A DNA stretch of 7,212 bases, taken from an uncultured beta proteobacterium. GTDB taxonomy: Bacteria > Pseudomonadota > Gammaproteobacteria > Burkholderiales > Rhodocyclaceae. Each line of letters begins with the position of its first letter. The first letter of the stretch is position 1. The stretch spans positions 1 through 7,212 of the forward strand of contig CAIYYE010000501.1 in assembly GCA_903930395.1 (NCBI GenBank). The letters are read 5' to 3'. The notes beneath the pieces are model-generated. The model made no database searches, had not been told where the DNA came from, and worked only from the letters and a program-made list of their open reading frames with translations. Position numbers and translations under genes: made by a program. Shown here in pieces: positions 1-6,260 of this stretch.

Positions 1-2098
1 AGAGCGGGTAGCTGCCGGCTTTCAGGCGGCCGGCGATGAGCCACTTGCCGATGATGGCGAAGACGAAGCTGAGGAGCGTGGCGATGAGGAAAACACCGAC
101 CGAGATAGCCACGGCACGGCCTATCGAGTCACCCGGGTCGCCCGTGAAATAGTGGTAGGTAAAGAAGGGCGCCAGCCATTGGCCCATACGCAGGCCGACC
201 AGCGGTGGCAGCACACAGCCTTGGGCAATGGCGCACAGCCAGCGGCGATGGGTCGGCGGTGGGGTCCATGCGGTCGCGCTGGCGTCAATGCTGACTTCGG
301 CCGTGGCGCCCAGTGCGTTGGCGATCAGTCTGATACGCCGATGAACATAGATATCTCGCACCGAAAAGCCGGCAAAGCGTGCCTCCTGACGCAGCGTCGA
401 GGCGAGGCGGGCAGCGAGCAGCGAGTGGCCACCGAGATCGGCAAAGAAGTCGGCCTCGCGCTTGATGGCCTGGCCGGGGAAGAGGCGGGCCAGGGCGGCG
501 AAGAGGATTTCTTCGGCCGGGGATTCCGGCGTGTCCGAGTCGCCGGCCGGCAGATCCAACGGACGGGCGCGCAGGGCCTTGCGGTCGATCTTGCCGGACG
601 TCAGACGCGGCATTTCGGCCAGCATCTCGAGATGCGAGGGCACCATGTAGGGCGGCAGACTGGTCGCCAGCACGGCACGCAGCGTCGGCCCGGTGATTGT
701 TTCGGTGTTTTCGACGACCAGATAGGCGACGAGGCGTTCGATGCCGTCATCCTGACGCAGGATGACGGCGGCCGTACCGACGCCGGGCTGGCGGGTCAGG
801 GCGGCTTCAATTTCACCCAGCTCGACGCGAAAACCGCGAATCTTGACCTGGTCGTCAGTTCTGCCCAGGCAGTGAATCTGGCCACTTTCGTCGATGCGGG
901 CGAGGTCGCCGGTGCGGTACAGGCGCCCTTCATGGTCGTTGACGGCCCATGGGTTGGCCAGGAATTTTTCGGCCGTCAAATCCGGTCGACCGAGATAGCC
1001 GGCGGCAACGCCCGGGCCGGTAATGCAGAGTTCGCCGGTTTCGCCTTGCGGCAGCAGGCGCAGTCCGTTTTCGATGGAGGCATTGATGATGAGCAGGTTG
1101 TAGTTCGGTAAGGGCCGGCCGATGGTGACCGGCTGCCCTGGGTGCAGTTCGGCCAGGCTGGCCGAGACCGTGGCCTCGGTCGGGCCGTAGGTATTGAAAA
1201 CCTGTCTGCCGGGACGGGCCCAACGTTCGACGATGGCCTGCGGACAGGCTTCACCGCCCAGATTGATAAGGCGCAGGCCGGGCACGTCACAGGTGAATAG
1301 GGCGAGCAGCGTCGGCACGGCATGCAGGACGCTGACCCGGTTGTCGATCAGCGCAATCGGCAGGGCCTCGGGGTCGGTGGCCACATCTTTCGGGGCCAGC
1401 CAGAGCGTGGCGCCGACCAGGTAGCTGATCCAGATTTCCTCGAAGGACATGTCGAAGGCGACCGAGAAGCCCTGATAGACGCGGTCGTGTTCGTTGATGC
1501 CGAGAGCGGCATTTTCGCTGCGCAGAAAATGGCAGATGGCACCCTGCTGGATCAGTATGCCTTTGGGTTTGCCGGTCGAGCCGGAGGTGTAGATGACGTA
1601 GGCCGGGTCGCTCGGACGGACGTCATGCCGGTGAGTGAGCGGGCCGGGATGGGTGGCCTGCAGCTCGGCGGCCAGCCAGCAGTGGTGGCCCAGATCATCG
1701 ATATTGGTCACCGTGACAAGGCCGGGGCTATCCGCATCATCGAGGCAGACCTTGATGCGGTCAACGGGCGTGTCGGCATCGAAAGGCAGCCAGGCTGCGC
1801 CGCTCTTGGCGATGCCGAGCTGCATGACGAGCAGGTCGATGCCACGTGGCAGCCAGAGACCGACAATCTGTCCGGGGCGCACGCCTGCAGCAATCAGGCG
1901 GGAGGCGACGCGGTCGGCCGCAGCATTCAGTTCGCCATAGCTGAGTTGGTGCCCGGCGAAAATCAAGGCGATCTTGTCAGGCGTTCGCGCTGCCGTTGCC
2001 TCGAACAGGTCAGCCAGTACTTCAGTGCGGATCAGCTCGGGAGATTCGGCGCCGCACAGGCGGCTGGTCGGGCACGGTGGAAGGCTGGTTTCGAGCAT
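1..2098 (-). CDS. Pls/PosA-family membrane nonribosomal peptide synthetase (A-PCP-TM, 3' end cut off by window edge)
   Basis: Read on the minus strand, this frame is open from ATG at 2098 to base 1: 699 residues with no stop, so the C-terminus is missing. Visible adenylation motifs are LSYGEL (52-57), the ATP loop YTSGSTGKPKG (170-180), FDMSFEE (215-221), NTYGPTE (302-308), YRTGDL (394-399), GRTDDQVKIRG (412-422) and the catalytic lysine K503 in TSGKIDRK. A carrier domain follows, with DLGGHSLL at 554-561 and S559 as the phosphopantetheine serine. Two hydrophobic segments come next (about 620-650 and 662-690), then KWLIAGRLKAG, which I recognise as typical of the Pls/PosA terminal region. There is no upstream condensation domain. 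Family knowledge: such enzymes activate one amino acid, load it on the carrier and join units in a membrane-embedded C-terminal part; epsilon-polylysine synthetase is the best-known member. Relatives run to about 1,300 residues, so roughly half is missing. The substrate is not established. ATG 2098 is the only plausible start, though its ribosome binding site is poor. Confidence 0.88.
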   Translation of the reverse strand, partial: MLETSLPPCPTSRLCGAESPELIRTEVLADLFEATAARTPDKIALIFAGHQLSYGELNAAADRVASRLIAAGVRPGQIVGLWLPRGIDLLVMQLGIAKSGAAWLPFDADTPVDRIKVCLDDADSPGLVTVTNIDDLGHHCWLAAELQATHPGPLTHRHDVRPSDPAYVIYTSGSTGKPKGILIQQGAICHFLRSENAALGINEHDRVYQGFSVAFDMSFEEIWISYLVGATLWLAPKDVATDPEALPIALIDNRVSVLHAVPTLLALFTCDVPGLRLINLGGEACPQAIVERWARPGRQVFNTYGPTEATVSASLAELHPGQPVTIGRPLPNYNLLIINASIENGLRLLPQGETGELCITGPGVAAGYLGRPDLTAEKFLANPWAVNDHEGRLYRTGDLARIDESGQIHCLGRTDDQVKIRGFRVELGEIEAALTRQPGVGTAAVILRQDDGIERLVAYLVVENTETITGPTLRAVLATSLPPYMVPSHLEMLAEMPRLTSGKIDRKALRARPLDLPAGDSDTPESPAEEILFAALARLFPGQAIKREADFFADLGGHSLLAARLASTLRQEARFAGFSVRDIYVHRRIRLIANALGATAEVSIDASATAWTPPPTHRRWLCAIAQGCVLPPLVGLRMGQWLAPFFTYHYFTGDPGDSIGRAVAISVGVFLIATLLSFVFAIIGKWLIAGRLKAGSYPL

Positions 2099-2177
2099 CC
2101 CGAATTGTGCCAAATCCCCTGCAAAATTGGGTCTTTGCGAGGGGTTTCCGGTAAAGATTTATGCCCTGATGAAGTCT
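2099..2177 (-). promoter_or_regulatory. Intergenic leader of the peptide synthetase gene, with a stem-loop
   Basis: This 79-base gap lies between the stop of the enoyl-CoA hydratase gene and the start of the synthetase gene. It holds an inverted repeat: CCCCTGCAAA at 2116-2125 and TTTGCGAGGGG at 2134-2144 on the plus strand, a 10-bp stem with one bulged base (2139) and an 8-base loop. On the minus-strand transcript, the only Shine-Dalgarno-like run (AGGGGA) falls in the second arm of this stem, about 17 bases from the ATG, which is rather far. There is no T-run after the stem, so it does not look like a standard intrinsic terminator. Its role (attenuation, translational control or RNA stability) is inference. 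Confidence 0.35.
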
Positions 2178-2951
2178 TTAGCGATTCTTGAAAGTCGGCT
2201 TGCGTTTTTCGGCGAAGGCGGCCATCCCTTCCTTCTGATCTTCCAGCGCAAAAGCCGCATGGAAGACCCGCCGCTCGAAGAGCAGGCCCTCGTTAAGTGA
2301 GGACTCGAAGGCGCGATTGACCGATTCCTTGATCATCATGGCCACTGGCAGAGAGAAGCCGGCGATGGTGGTCGCGGCCTTCAATGTTTCCTCAAGCAAT
2401 TGCTCAGCCGCAATGACGCGGGCGACGAGACCGGATCTTTCGGCTTCGGCGGCATCCATCAGGCGACCGGTCAGACACATGTCCATGGCCTTGGCCTTGC
2501 CGATGGCGCGGGGCAGGCGTTGCGTGCCGCCGGCACCGGGCAGGGTACCGAGGCGGATTTCCGGCTGGCCGAACTTGGCCGTGTCGGCGGCGAAGATCAT
2601 GTCGCACATCATCGCCATTTCGCAGCCGCCACCCAGGGCAAAGCCGGCCACCGCCGCAATGACCGGCTTGCGCGTCGTCTTGATGCGCTCCCAGTTGCGG
2701 GTGATGAAGTCGGTCTGATAGGCGTGCATGTAGTCGAAATCTTTCATGAAGCTGATGTCGGCCCCTGCGGCGAAGGCTTTTTCGTTACCCGTGAGGACGA
2801 TGCAGCCAATATTTTCGTCAGCCTCGAAGGCGTCGATGGCGGCGCCGATGCCATCGACCACGTCGTTGTTGAGGGCATTCATCGCCTCCGGGCGGTTGAT
2901 GCGGATCAGACCCACCTTGCCGTGGGTTTCGCTGAGGACGACTTGAGACAT
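2178..2951 (-). CDS. Enoyl-CoA hydratase (crotonase family)
   Basis: A complete 257-residue protein of the usual length for soluble crotonase-fold enoyl-CoA hydratases, which add water across the 2-trans double bond of enoyl-CoA to give (S)-3-hydroxyacyl-CoA. The oxyanion-hole region AFAAGADI is at 59-66 and FALGGGCE at 104-111. Both catalytic glutamates are present: E111 (in GGGCE) and E131 (in GQPEI), matching E144 and E164 of the rat mitochondrial enzyme. The C-terminal [12 protein letters not shown] stretch is also typical. The start at 2951 (MSQVV) is preferred over an ATG 11 codons upstream because an AGGAG sits 8 bases before it (2960-2964) and homologues begin there. It is divergent from the acetoacetyl-CoA synthetase gene and co-directional with the downstream peptide synthetase gene. 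The exact pathway (fatty acid, butyrate or amino acid breakdown) cannot be told from sequence. A crotonase-fold enzyme with another reaction is possible but less likely, given both glutamates. Confidence 0.93.
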   Translation of the reverse strand: MSQVVLSETHGKVGLIRINRPEAMNALNNDVVDGIGAAIDAFEADENIGCIVLTGNEKAFAAGADISFMKDFDYMHAYQTDFITRNWERIKTTRKPVIAAVAGFALGGGCEMAMMCDMIFAADTAKFGQPEIRLGTLPGAGGTQRLPRAIGKAKAMDMCLTGRLMDAAEAERSGLVARVIAAEQLLEETLKAATTIAGFSLPVAMMIKESVNRAFESSLNEGLLFERRVFHAAFALEDQKEGMAAFAEKRKPTFKNR

Positions 2952-2959
2952 GGGCTGGA

Positions 2960-2964
2960 CTCCT
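2960..2964 (-). promoter_or_regulatory. Ribosome binding site of the enoyl-CoA hydratase gene
   Basis: AGGAG on the minus strand, 8 bases before the ATG at 2951. It decides between two in-frame starts: the upstream start at 2984 has no comparable site. Confidence 0.75.
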
Positions 2965-3022
2965 GATGGGGTTGGTAGTGGCATGCCTGCGCGCCACGGA
3001 TGGGCGATATCTTAGCAGCCAG

Positions 3023-3052
3023 TTGCCAGGGCTTTGTCCTGCAGGCGACAAT
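3023..3052 (+). promoter_or_regulatory. Candidate sigma-70 promoter for acetoacetyl-CoA synthetase gene
   Basis: TTGCCA at 3023-3028 (five of six bases match the -35 consensus) is followed, after 18 bases, by GACAAT at 3047-3052 (four of six match the -10 consensus). It lies about 60 bases before the TTG start and points the right way. Such matches arise easily by chance. Confidence 0.3.
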
Positions 3053-3100
3053 CTTCGGGCCATTGCACCTGTTAATCTCGGAATATTCATCAATTGTCGA

Positions 3101-3108
3101 AGAGGTGA
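3101..3108 (+). promoter_or_regulatory. Ribosome binding site supporting a TTG start
   Basis: AGAGGTGA, a near-complete match to the anti-Shine-Dalgarno complement, ends 4 bases before the TTG at 3113. It is the strongest reason to start the acetoacetyl-CoA synthetase there and not at the ATG at 2966 or the ATG at 3179. Confidence 0.7.
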
Positions 3109-3112
3109 CACC

Positions 3113-5071
3113 TTGACCCAAGCCGTCGAAGCCCAAGCGCTGTGGCAACCGAATCCGCTGACCGTGGGGGATACGCGGATGGCGCAATTCATTCAGGCCA
3201 TGGGGCAGGGGTCGTATGGCGACACCTGGCAGTGGTCGGTTGATCAGCCGGAGATTTTCTGGAGCAAGATCTGGTATTTTTGCGGTGCGGTCGGTGAAAA
3301 AGGCACGCAAATCGTCCTCGACGCCGACAAAATGCCCGGCGCCCGCTGGTTTCCCGAGGCCCGGCTGAATTACGCCGAAAACCTGCTGCAGCGGCGCGAT
3401 GATGGCGAGGCGCTGGTTTTCTGGGGGGAGGACAAGGTCAAGCGGCGGATGAGTCGGTCCGAGCTCTACGCCGAAGTTGCCCGCTTCCAGCAGTTCCTCG
3501 TCGCCGCCGGGGTGGGCGAGGGCGACCGGGTCGCCGGCTATCTCCCCAATCTGCCGGAAACATTGATTGCCATGCTCGCGACGACGGCGCTGGGGGCCAT
3601 CTGGTCATCGGCCTCGCCGGATTTTGGCGTGCAGGGTGTGCTCGACCGCTTCGGCCAGATCGAGCCGAAAGTGCTGATCTGCGTTGATGGCTACTGGTAT
3701 AACGGCAAGCCAGTCGATTGTCTGGTCAAAAATGCGGAAATCGTCACGCAAATACCGTCGCTGCTCAAGGTTGTGGTTGTGCCCTACCTGAATGATGCGG
3801 CGGATACGAGCAAGATCGCCCATGCCCTGCGCTGGGATGAAATTTCTGCCACCGGATCCTCGGCAGAAGTGGTTTTCAAACGGCTGCCCTTCGCGCATCC
3901 GCTGTTCATCATGTTCTCGAGCGGCACCACTGGCGTGCCCAAGTGCATCGTTCATGGACATGGTGGCGTGCTGCTCCAGCATCTCAAGGAGCATCAACTG
4001 CACAGCGATGTGCGGTCTGGTGACCGCCTCTTTTATTTCACGACCTGTGGCTGGATGATGTGGAATTGGCTGGTGTCCGGACTGGCCTGCGGCGCCACGC
4101 TGCTGCTCTACGACGGCTCGCCTTTCGCGGCGCGTGGCAAGGCCCTGTTCGACTACGCCGAAGCCGAAAGGATGACGCATTTCGGTACCTCGGCCAAATT
4201 CATCGATGCCGCTGCCAAGCTGGGCCTGACACCGGGCAAGACCCACGACCTTGCCCCGCTGCGCGCCATGTTCTCGACCGGCAGCCCCTTGTCGCCTGAG
4301 GGCTTCGACTGGGTCTATCGCGAAATCAAGCAGGATATCCTGCTCGCCTCGATTTCCGGCGGCACCGACATCGTTTCCTGCTTCGTGCTCGGAAATCCTG
4401 TGCTGCCCGTTTATCGCGGCGAAATCCAGTGTCGCGGGCTGGGCATGGCGGTCGATGTCGTCGATGACATCGGCCAGTCGGTTCGGGGGCAAAAAGGCGA
4501 ACTGGTCTGTACCAAATCCTTTCCGGTCATGCCGGTCGGCTTCTGGAACGACGCAGACGGCAGGAAGTATCACGCTGCCTACTTCGAGCGCTACGACAAC
4601 ATCTGGTGCCACGGCGATTTCTCGGAACTGACCGCGCATGACGGGGTAATTATCTACGGGCGTTCGGATGCGACATTGAACCCCGGTGGCGTGCGTATCG
4701 GTACGGCCGAAATCTACCGCCAGGTCGAGCAGTTGCCGGAGATTCTCGAAGCCTTGGTCATCGGTCAGGATTGGCCGCCGGGGCGCAGCGATGACGTGCG
4801 CGTCGTGCTTTTCGTCAAGCTGCAGGAGGGGCATCAACTCGATGCGGCGCTGATCGAGCGCATCAAGAAGCAGATCCGGGACAACACGACGCCGCGCCAT
4901 GTGCCGGCCCAGGTCGTGCAGGTGCTCGATATTCCGCGCACCAAGTCAGGCAAGATTGTCGAACTGGCCGTGCGTAACGTGGTGCACGACCGGCCGGTCA
5001 AAAATGTCGAGGCACTGGCCAATCCCGAGGCGCTGGCGTTTTTCCGCGGACGGAGCGAGCTGGGCAGTTAA
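3113..5071 (+). CDS. aacS: Acetoacetate--CoA ligase (acetoacetyl-CoA synthetase)
   Basis: A 652-residue cytoplasmic enzyme of the AMP-forming acyl-CoA synthetase superfamily, which activates acetoacetate with ATP and CoA to acetoacetyl-CoA, AMP and pyrophosphate. From the TTG start, the N-terminal [18 protein letters not shown] and ARLNYAEN segments resemble the acetoacetyl-CoA synthetase branch. The ATP loop [11 protein letters not shown] is at 267-277, SGGTDIVS at 415-422, HGDF at 500-503, [15 protein letters not shown] at 516-530 and the C-terminal catalytic lysine K614 in TKSGK. Length fits the family (about 650). The frame also opens from an ATG at 2966, but that start would sit next to the divergent hydratase gene's ribosome site and add 49 residues with no family resemblance. 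ATG 3179 would cut conserved N-terminal sequence. In this setting it probably feeds acetoacetate into thiolase or polyhydroxybutyrate metabolism (inference). A relative with another short 3-oxo acid as substrate is the main alternative. Confidence 0.93.
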   Translation: MTQAVEAQALWQPNPLTVGDTRMAQFIQAMGQGSYGDTWQWSVDQPEIFWSKIWYFCGAVGEKGTQIVLDADKMPGARWFPEARLNYAENLLQRRDDGEALVFWGEDKVKRRMSRSELYAEVARFQQFLVAAGVGEGDRVAGYLPNLPETLIAMLATTALGAIWSSASPDFGVQGVLDRFGQIEPKVLICVDGYWYNGKPVDCLVKNAEIVTQIPSLLKVVVVPYLNDAADTSKIAHALRWDEISATGSSAEVVFKRLPFAHPLFIMFSSGTTGVPKCIVHGHGGVLLQHLKEHQLHSDVRSGDRLFYFTTCGWMMWNWLVSGLACGATLLLYDGSPFAARGKALFDYAEAERMTHFGTSAKFIDAAAKLGLTPGKTHDLAPLRAMFSTGSPLSPEGFDWVYREIKQDILLASISGGTDIVSCFVLGNPVLPVYRGEIQCRGLGMAVDVVDDIGQSVRGQKGELVCTKSFPVMPVGFWNDADGRKYHAAYFERYDNIWCHGDFSELTAHDGVIIYGRSDATLNPGGVRIGTAEIYRQVEQLPEILEALVIGQDWPPGRSDDVRVVLFVKLQEGHQLDAALIERIKKQIRDNTTPRHVPAQVVQVLDIPRTKSGKIVELAVRNVVHDRPVKNVEALANPEALAFFRGRSELGS

Positions 5072-5096
5072 GGCGGGTTTTGGGCGCTCAGGCGCC
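5072..5096. other. Short convergent junction with small hairpin
   Basis: Only 16 bases separate the TAA of the plus-strand acetoacetyl-CoA synthetase gene (5069-5071) from the TGA of the minus-strand acyltransferase gene (5088-5090). A 5-bp GC-rich stem, GGCGC (5083-5087) with GCGCC (5092-5096), has the 4-base loop TCAG, which includes the acyltransferase stop codon. TT and AA flank the stem. Neither strand has a T-run after it, so it is at best a weak bidirectional terminator; factor-dependent termination is possible. Confidence 0.3.
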
Positions 5097-6197
5097 AAGC
5101 ATGGCGCGTCGGGCCAGTCGCCCGGCGCGCTGGGCAAACTGCCAGAGGCTGGCCGAAAGCGTGCCAAGCGCGGCCGCAATGCGCTGGCTGGCGGCCGGAC
5201 TTTCGATCCAGCGGTAAAACAGCGTGGCGGCAACGATGCTGGCGCTCACTGCCAGAATCAGCCCAAGCATGCCTGACAGGGGCGACTCGAATTCAAAGCG
5301 GGCATAAAGCCCGTTGGCGAGCAGCAGAACCGGGAAGTGCACCAGGAATATCGAATACGAAATCTGGCCGAGGAAGGCGAGCGGGCGGGCGTTCGGCCAG
5401 CGCTCGAGAATGCCGTTACGGCGACTGAAGCCGAGGAGCAGGGCGATGGCCAGAGCGAGCCCGATACGCAGCCGGAAATCGACGACCAGCGCCGCAATGA
5501 CGATGCAGGCGATGACGCCCAGCCAGGCCGACATTTGGCGGCGGTCGGAAGCCCACCAGGCCGCCGCGCCGAGACCGTAGGAGCCGAAGAAGTAGATTGC
5601 CCAGTTGTCCCAGCTCGCGTCACGGTTGAACCAGAAAAGCGAGGCGAGGGCGGTGGCCAGTACGAGGGCCGGGGCGATGACATTGCGGCGACCCGCCCAG
5701 AGCAGAACGGCCATCAGCGCGAAGAGCTGGAAATCGATGGCGATGTACCAGACGCCAGCCGACAGCGCATCGAAACCGAGGATGCCATGCAGCAAAACGG
5801 CGTGGGCCAGCCATTGCTTGAAGGTGGCGCGGGCAGGAATCGCCTCGTCGTCCAGCCATTGGTCGGCAATGGCGGCCGCCGCGATGGCCAGGCCGATGGC
5901 GGCCAGGTAGGGGATGACCAGCCGCAGATAGCGTTTCCAGATCAGCGGCAGCGGCGAGACCGCCAGCGCCTGGCCATGCGCCGACAGGCCGCGCGCCGCG
6001 AGAAAGCCGGCAATGACGAGGAAGACCTGGACGGCCATGCGGCCGTACTCGAAGAACCAGTTGGCGATGGCCGGCATGGCCTCGCGCGCCGCCTCGGCCA
6101 GTGGGCCATAGGACGAGAAATGGTTGAGCAGGACGAGCAGCGCCGCAACGGCCTTGAGGGCGTCGATCAGGGGCATGCGGCTGGCGGCTTGACTCAT
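5088..6197 (-). CDS. Acyltransferase family 3 (OafA/YrhL-type) multi-pass membrane protein
   Basis: A 369-residue, very hydrophobic protein with about ten likely membrane segments, matching the acyltransferase-3 family, whose members transfer acetyl or other acyl groups to extracytoplasmic sugars, lipids or peptides. Visible marks are LIDALKAVAALLVLLNHF at the N-terminus, with the conserved catalytic-type histidine H26; FLVIAGFL (59-66); the basic WKRYLRLVIPYL (87-98); GVWYIAIDFQLF (148-159), the counterpart of the family's W-S-x-x-x-E-x-Q-F motif; and LGQISYSIFLVHFPV (276-290). K replaces the usual R in the first motif. A short basic tail of about 35 residues follows the last membrane segment. 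The start at ATG 6197 is preferred; an in-frame GTG at 6230 would add 11 residues of no family character, and a third ATG at 6176 is possible. None has a strong ribosome site. The acceptor substrate cannot be deduced. It is convergent with the acetoacetyl-CoA synthetase gene and downstream of the YegQ-type gene. Confidence 0.85.
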   Translation of the reverse strand: MSQAASRMPLIDALKAVAALLVLLNHFSSYGPLAEAAREAMPAIANWFFEYGRMAVQVFLVIAGFLAARGLSAHGQALAVSPLPLIWKRYLRLVIPYLAAIGLAIAAAAIADQWLDDEAIPARATFKQWLAHAVLLHGILGFDALSAGVWYIAIDFQLFALMAVLLWAGRRNVIAPALVLATALASLFWFNRDASWDNWAIYFFGSYGLGAAAWWASDRRQMSAWLGVIACIVIAALVVDFRLRIGLALAIALLLGFSRRNGILERWPNARPLAFLGQISYSIFLVHFPVLLLANGLYARFEFESPLSGMLGLILAVSASIVAATLFYRWIESPAASQRIAAALGTLSASLWQFAQRAGRLARRAMLGA

Positions 6198-6260
6198 GAC
6201 GGGGATATTACCGCAATTGCTGCGGTGCACAAAATTAAATGAGCTTGTTTTTAAGGGGAT
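6198..6260 (-). promoter_or_regulatory. Leader of the acyltransferase gene with a 6-bp stem-loop
   Basis: This 63-base AT-rich gap separates the YegQ-type gene from the acyltransferase gene on the same strand. A perfect inverted repeat (6210-6215 ACCGCA and 6221-6226 TGCGGT on the plus strand, 5-base loop) ends 12 bases before the ATG on the transcript. The sequence TTTAAT (read on the minus strand) resembles a -10 box but has no good -35 partner. It is therefore unclear whether the gene has its own promoter or is read through from the YegQ-type gene. Confidence 0.3.

Larger units (their letters stand above)
2952..3112. promoter_or_regulatory. Divergent promoter region between hydratase and acetoacetyl-CoA synthetase genes
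   Basis: This 161-base non-coding region separates two divergently transcribed genes and must hold promoters for at least the synthetase gene and probably both. A perfect 7-base inverted repeat, CGACAAT (3046-3052) and ATTGTCG (3094-3100), has 41 bases between its arms. The left arm overlaps a possible -10 box. Paired half-sites in a divergent region could be operators for a shared regulator, but no regulator gene is in the window, so this is inference. I found no convincing sigma-70 promoter for the hydratase direction. Confidence 0.5.

Noticed and set aside
152..2191. Long plus-strand open frames (152-1111 and 1322-2191) across the left part
   Set aside because: They are antisense to the peptide synthetase frame, which has every adenylation and carrier motif in order. 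Their own translations show no recognisable domain.
2400..2966. A 188-codon plus-strand frame across the hydratase gene
   Set aside because: It is antisense to a complete enoyl-CoA hydratase with both catalytic residues.
2952..2984. Upstream start for the enoyl-CoA hydratase, 11 codons earlier
   Set aside because: It has no ribosome site, and the extra residues ([11 protein letters not shown]) are not family-like; the AGGAG lies inside that extension and serves the later ATG.
3013..3029. A sigma-54-like TGGC...GC element on the minus strand before the hydratase gene
   Set aside because: The GG-to-GC spacing is one base short of the required -24/-12 spacing and the flanking bases match poorly.
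3605..4900. A 431-codon open frame on the minus strand inside the acetoacetyl-CoA synthetase gene
   Set aside because: It is a frame shadow: its translation shows no family motifs and is rich in R, H, Q and G, while the plus strand carries all the expected synthetase motifs.
5337..6242. A 301-codon plus-strand frame across the acyltransferase gene
   Set aside because: Its translation is a highly charged, low-complexity sequence typical of the antisense of a GC-rich membrane protein gene. The minus strand has clear membrane segments and family motifs.
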